From Holophagaceae bacterium (GTDB lineage: Bacteria; Acidobacteriota; Holophagae; Holophagales; Holophagaceae), in the NCBI GenBank assembly GCA_017859955.1, contig JAFNAB010000023.1, positions 1-40,701 of the forward strand: DNA of 40,701 nucleotides. The letters are read 5' to 3'. This document shows positions 40,246 to 40,701 of this stretch, in pieces. Position numbers and translations under genes: made by a program. Numbering within the stretch: the first letter of the stretch is position 1; every line of letters begins with the position of its first letter. The notes under the pieces are model-generated. The model saw nothing but the letters and a program-made list of their open reading frames with translations. It was not told the origin of the DNA and did no database searches.

Positions 40246-40701
40246 ATGATTGACCGTTACGCCAAGCAGCGCATTTTTTTAGGCCGTGAGCCCGAGGCCA
40301 GACTCCGGGACCGCCGCGTGGCCGTGGTGGGCCTGGGCGCCACAGGTTCCGTCCTGGCCTCCTGGCTCGCCCGGGCGGGGGTGGGGCACCTTACCCTGAT
40401 CGACCGCGACCTGGTGGAACTGAGCAATCTCCAGCGCCAGCTCCTCTATGGCGAGGGCGACCTGGGACGCCCCAAGGCCGTGGCCGCGCGGGAGCGCCTG
40501 GCGGAAGCCAACTCCTCCATCGAGCTCTGCGCCCAGGTAGCGGACCTGACCTCGGGCAACGCCCGGGAGCTGCTGGCGGGCTTCGACCTGATCATGGACG
40601 GCACCGACAACTTCGAGGCCCGCTTCCTCATCAATGATGTGGCCATTCTCACGGGCACCCCCTGGATCTACACCGGGGCCATCGGCGGGGAGGGCATGGT
40701 G
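40246..40701 (+). CDS. E1-like ThiF/MoeB/HesA-family adenylyltransferase, 5' part
   Basis: Members activate a ubiquitin-like sulfur carrier (ThiS or MoaD) by adenylation for thiamine, molybdopterin or related pathways. The visible 152 residues show the Rossmann ATP-binding motif VAVVGLGATGSVLASWLARAGVG (Gly-rich loop), the acidic LTLIDRDLVELSNLQRQ stretch with the Asp/Arg signature, KAVAARERL, and MDGTDNFEARFLINDVA. The gene runs off the right edge, so the C-terminal zinc cysteines cannot be seen. A run of seven T residues lies at 40274-40280, near the start. The ATG at 40246 has a weak GAGAG site. Confidence 0.9.
   Translation, partial: MIDRYAKQRIFLGREPEARLRDRRVAVVGLGATGSVLASWLARAGVGHLTLIDRDLVELSNLQRQLLYGEGDLGRPKAVAARERLAEANSSIELCAQVADLTSGNARELLAGFDLIMDGTDNFEARFLINDVAILTGTPWIYTGAIGGEGMV

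Noticed and set aside
40274..40280. A run of seven T residues as a programmed slippage site in the ThiF/MoeB-like gene
   Set aside because: The frame is intact through the run and no alternative product is seen; a chance run is enough.

Overview
The window is GC-rich, gene-dense bacterial chromosome. It carries a type IV pilus ATPase cluster (pilB-pilT-pilC), an ETF-quinone oxidoreductase, a TamB-like giant, several c-di-GMP proteins and an orphan NtrC-type regulator. This fits a Gram-negative, probably Acidobacteriota of the Holophaga/Geothrix kind. The taxonomic guess is inference from gene content and style; there is no rRNA to prove it. No phage, transposase or CRISPR array is visible.

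Layout. 1-3212 (minus): pilB, pilT and the start of pilC. 3309-6422 (plus, divergent from pilB): a large helical protein of unknown function, then a GGDEF diguanylate cyclase. 6422-6627: a 90-bp GC-rich tandem repeat that exactly fills the gap between convergent genes. 6627-8281 (minus): tmk-holB. 8396-9892 (plus): a zinc-ribbon/GYF-like protein and a small secreted protein. 9898-12845 (minus): ETF-QO, a Trm112-like peptide and a heptose-7-phosphate kinase. 12904-17067 (plus): a degenerate QueD-like protein, a short signal peptidase I, DprA and TopA. 17126-19019 (minus): an STAS-like protein, a secreted protein and TatD. 19081-21547 (plus): an NtrC-family regulator, a MerR protein, tRNA-Pro(GGG) and a bacteriohemerythrin. 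21538-24579 (minus): a FecR protein, an OmpA lipoprotein and a CHASE2-HD-GYP phosphodiesterase. 24726-25649 (plus): a PBP7-type endopeptidase. 25650-28560 (minus): a secreted protein, SurE and an LVIVD beta-propeller. 28968-31978 (plus): a truncated murA fused in frame to prs, then a LysO-type exporter. 31964-39618 (minus): a small unknown, TamB, a Ser/Thr kinase, a ThiE/TenI protein and a 5'-nucleotidase-like protein. 39719-end (plus): a conserved small protein and the start of a ThiF/MoeB-type E1-like enzyme.

How the genes work together. Three loci speak c-di-GMP: PilB has an N-terminal MshEN-type receptor domain, a GGDEF cyclase with an intact I-site lies in the operon divergent from pilB, and a complete HD-GYP phosphodiesterase sits behind a CHASE2 sensor with FecR and OmpA partners. 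Cell-envelope functions recur throughout: TamB, PBP7, MurA, LepB, OmpA and the heptose kinase.

The most striking single item is the murA-prs open reading frame at 28968-31019. MurA is cut off after about 344 residues, losing the C-terminal active-site arginines, and reads straight through the prs leader into a full-length PRPP synthetase. It is either a real deletion fusion or an assembly join. Other points worth a second look are a perfect TGTGA-N6-TCACA palindrome at 28787, leaderless-looking starts with a -10 box exactly six bases before the ATG, and two enzyme homologues that have lost catalytic residues (QueD-like and UshA-like).
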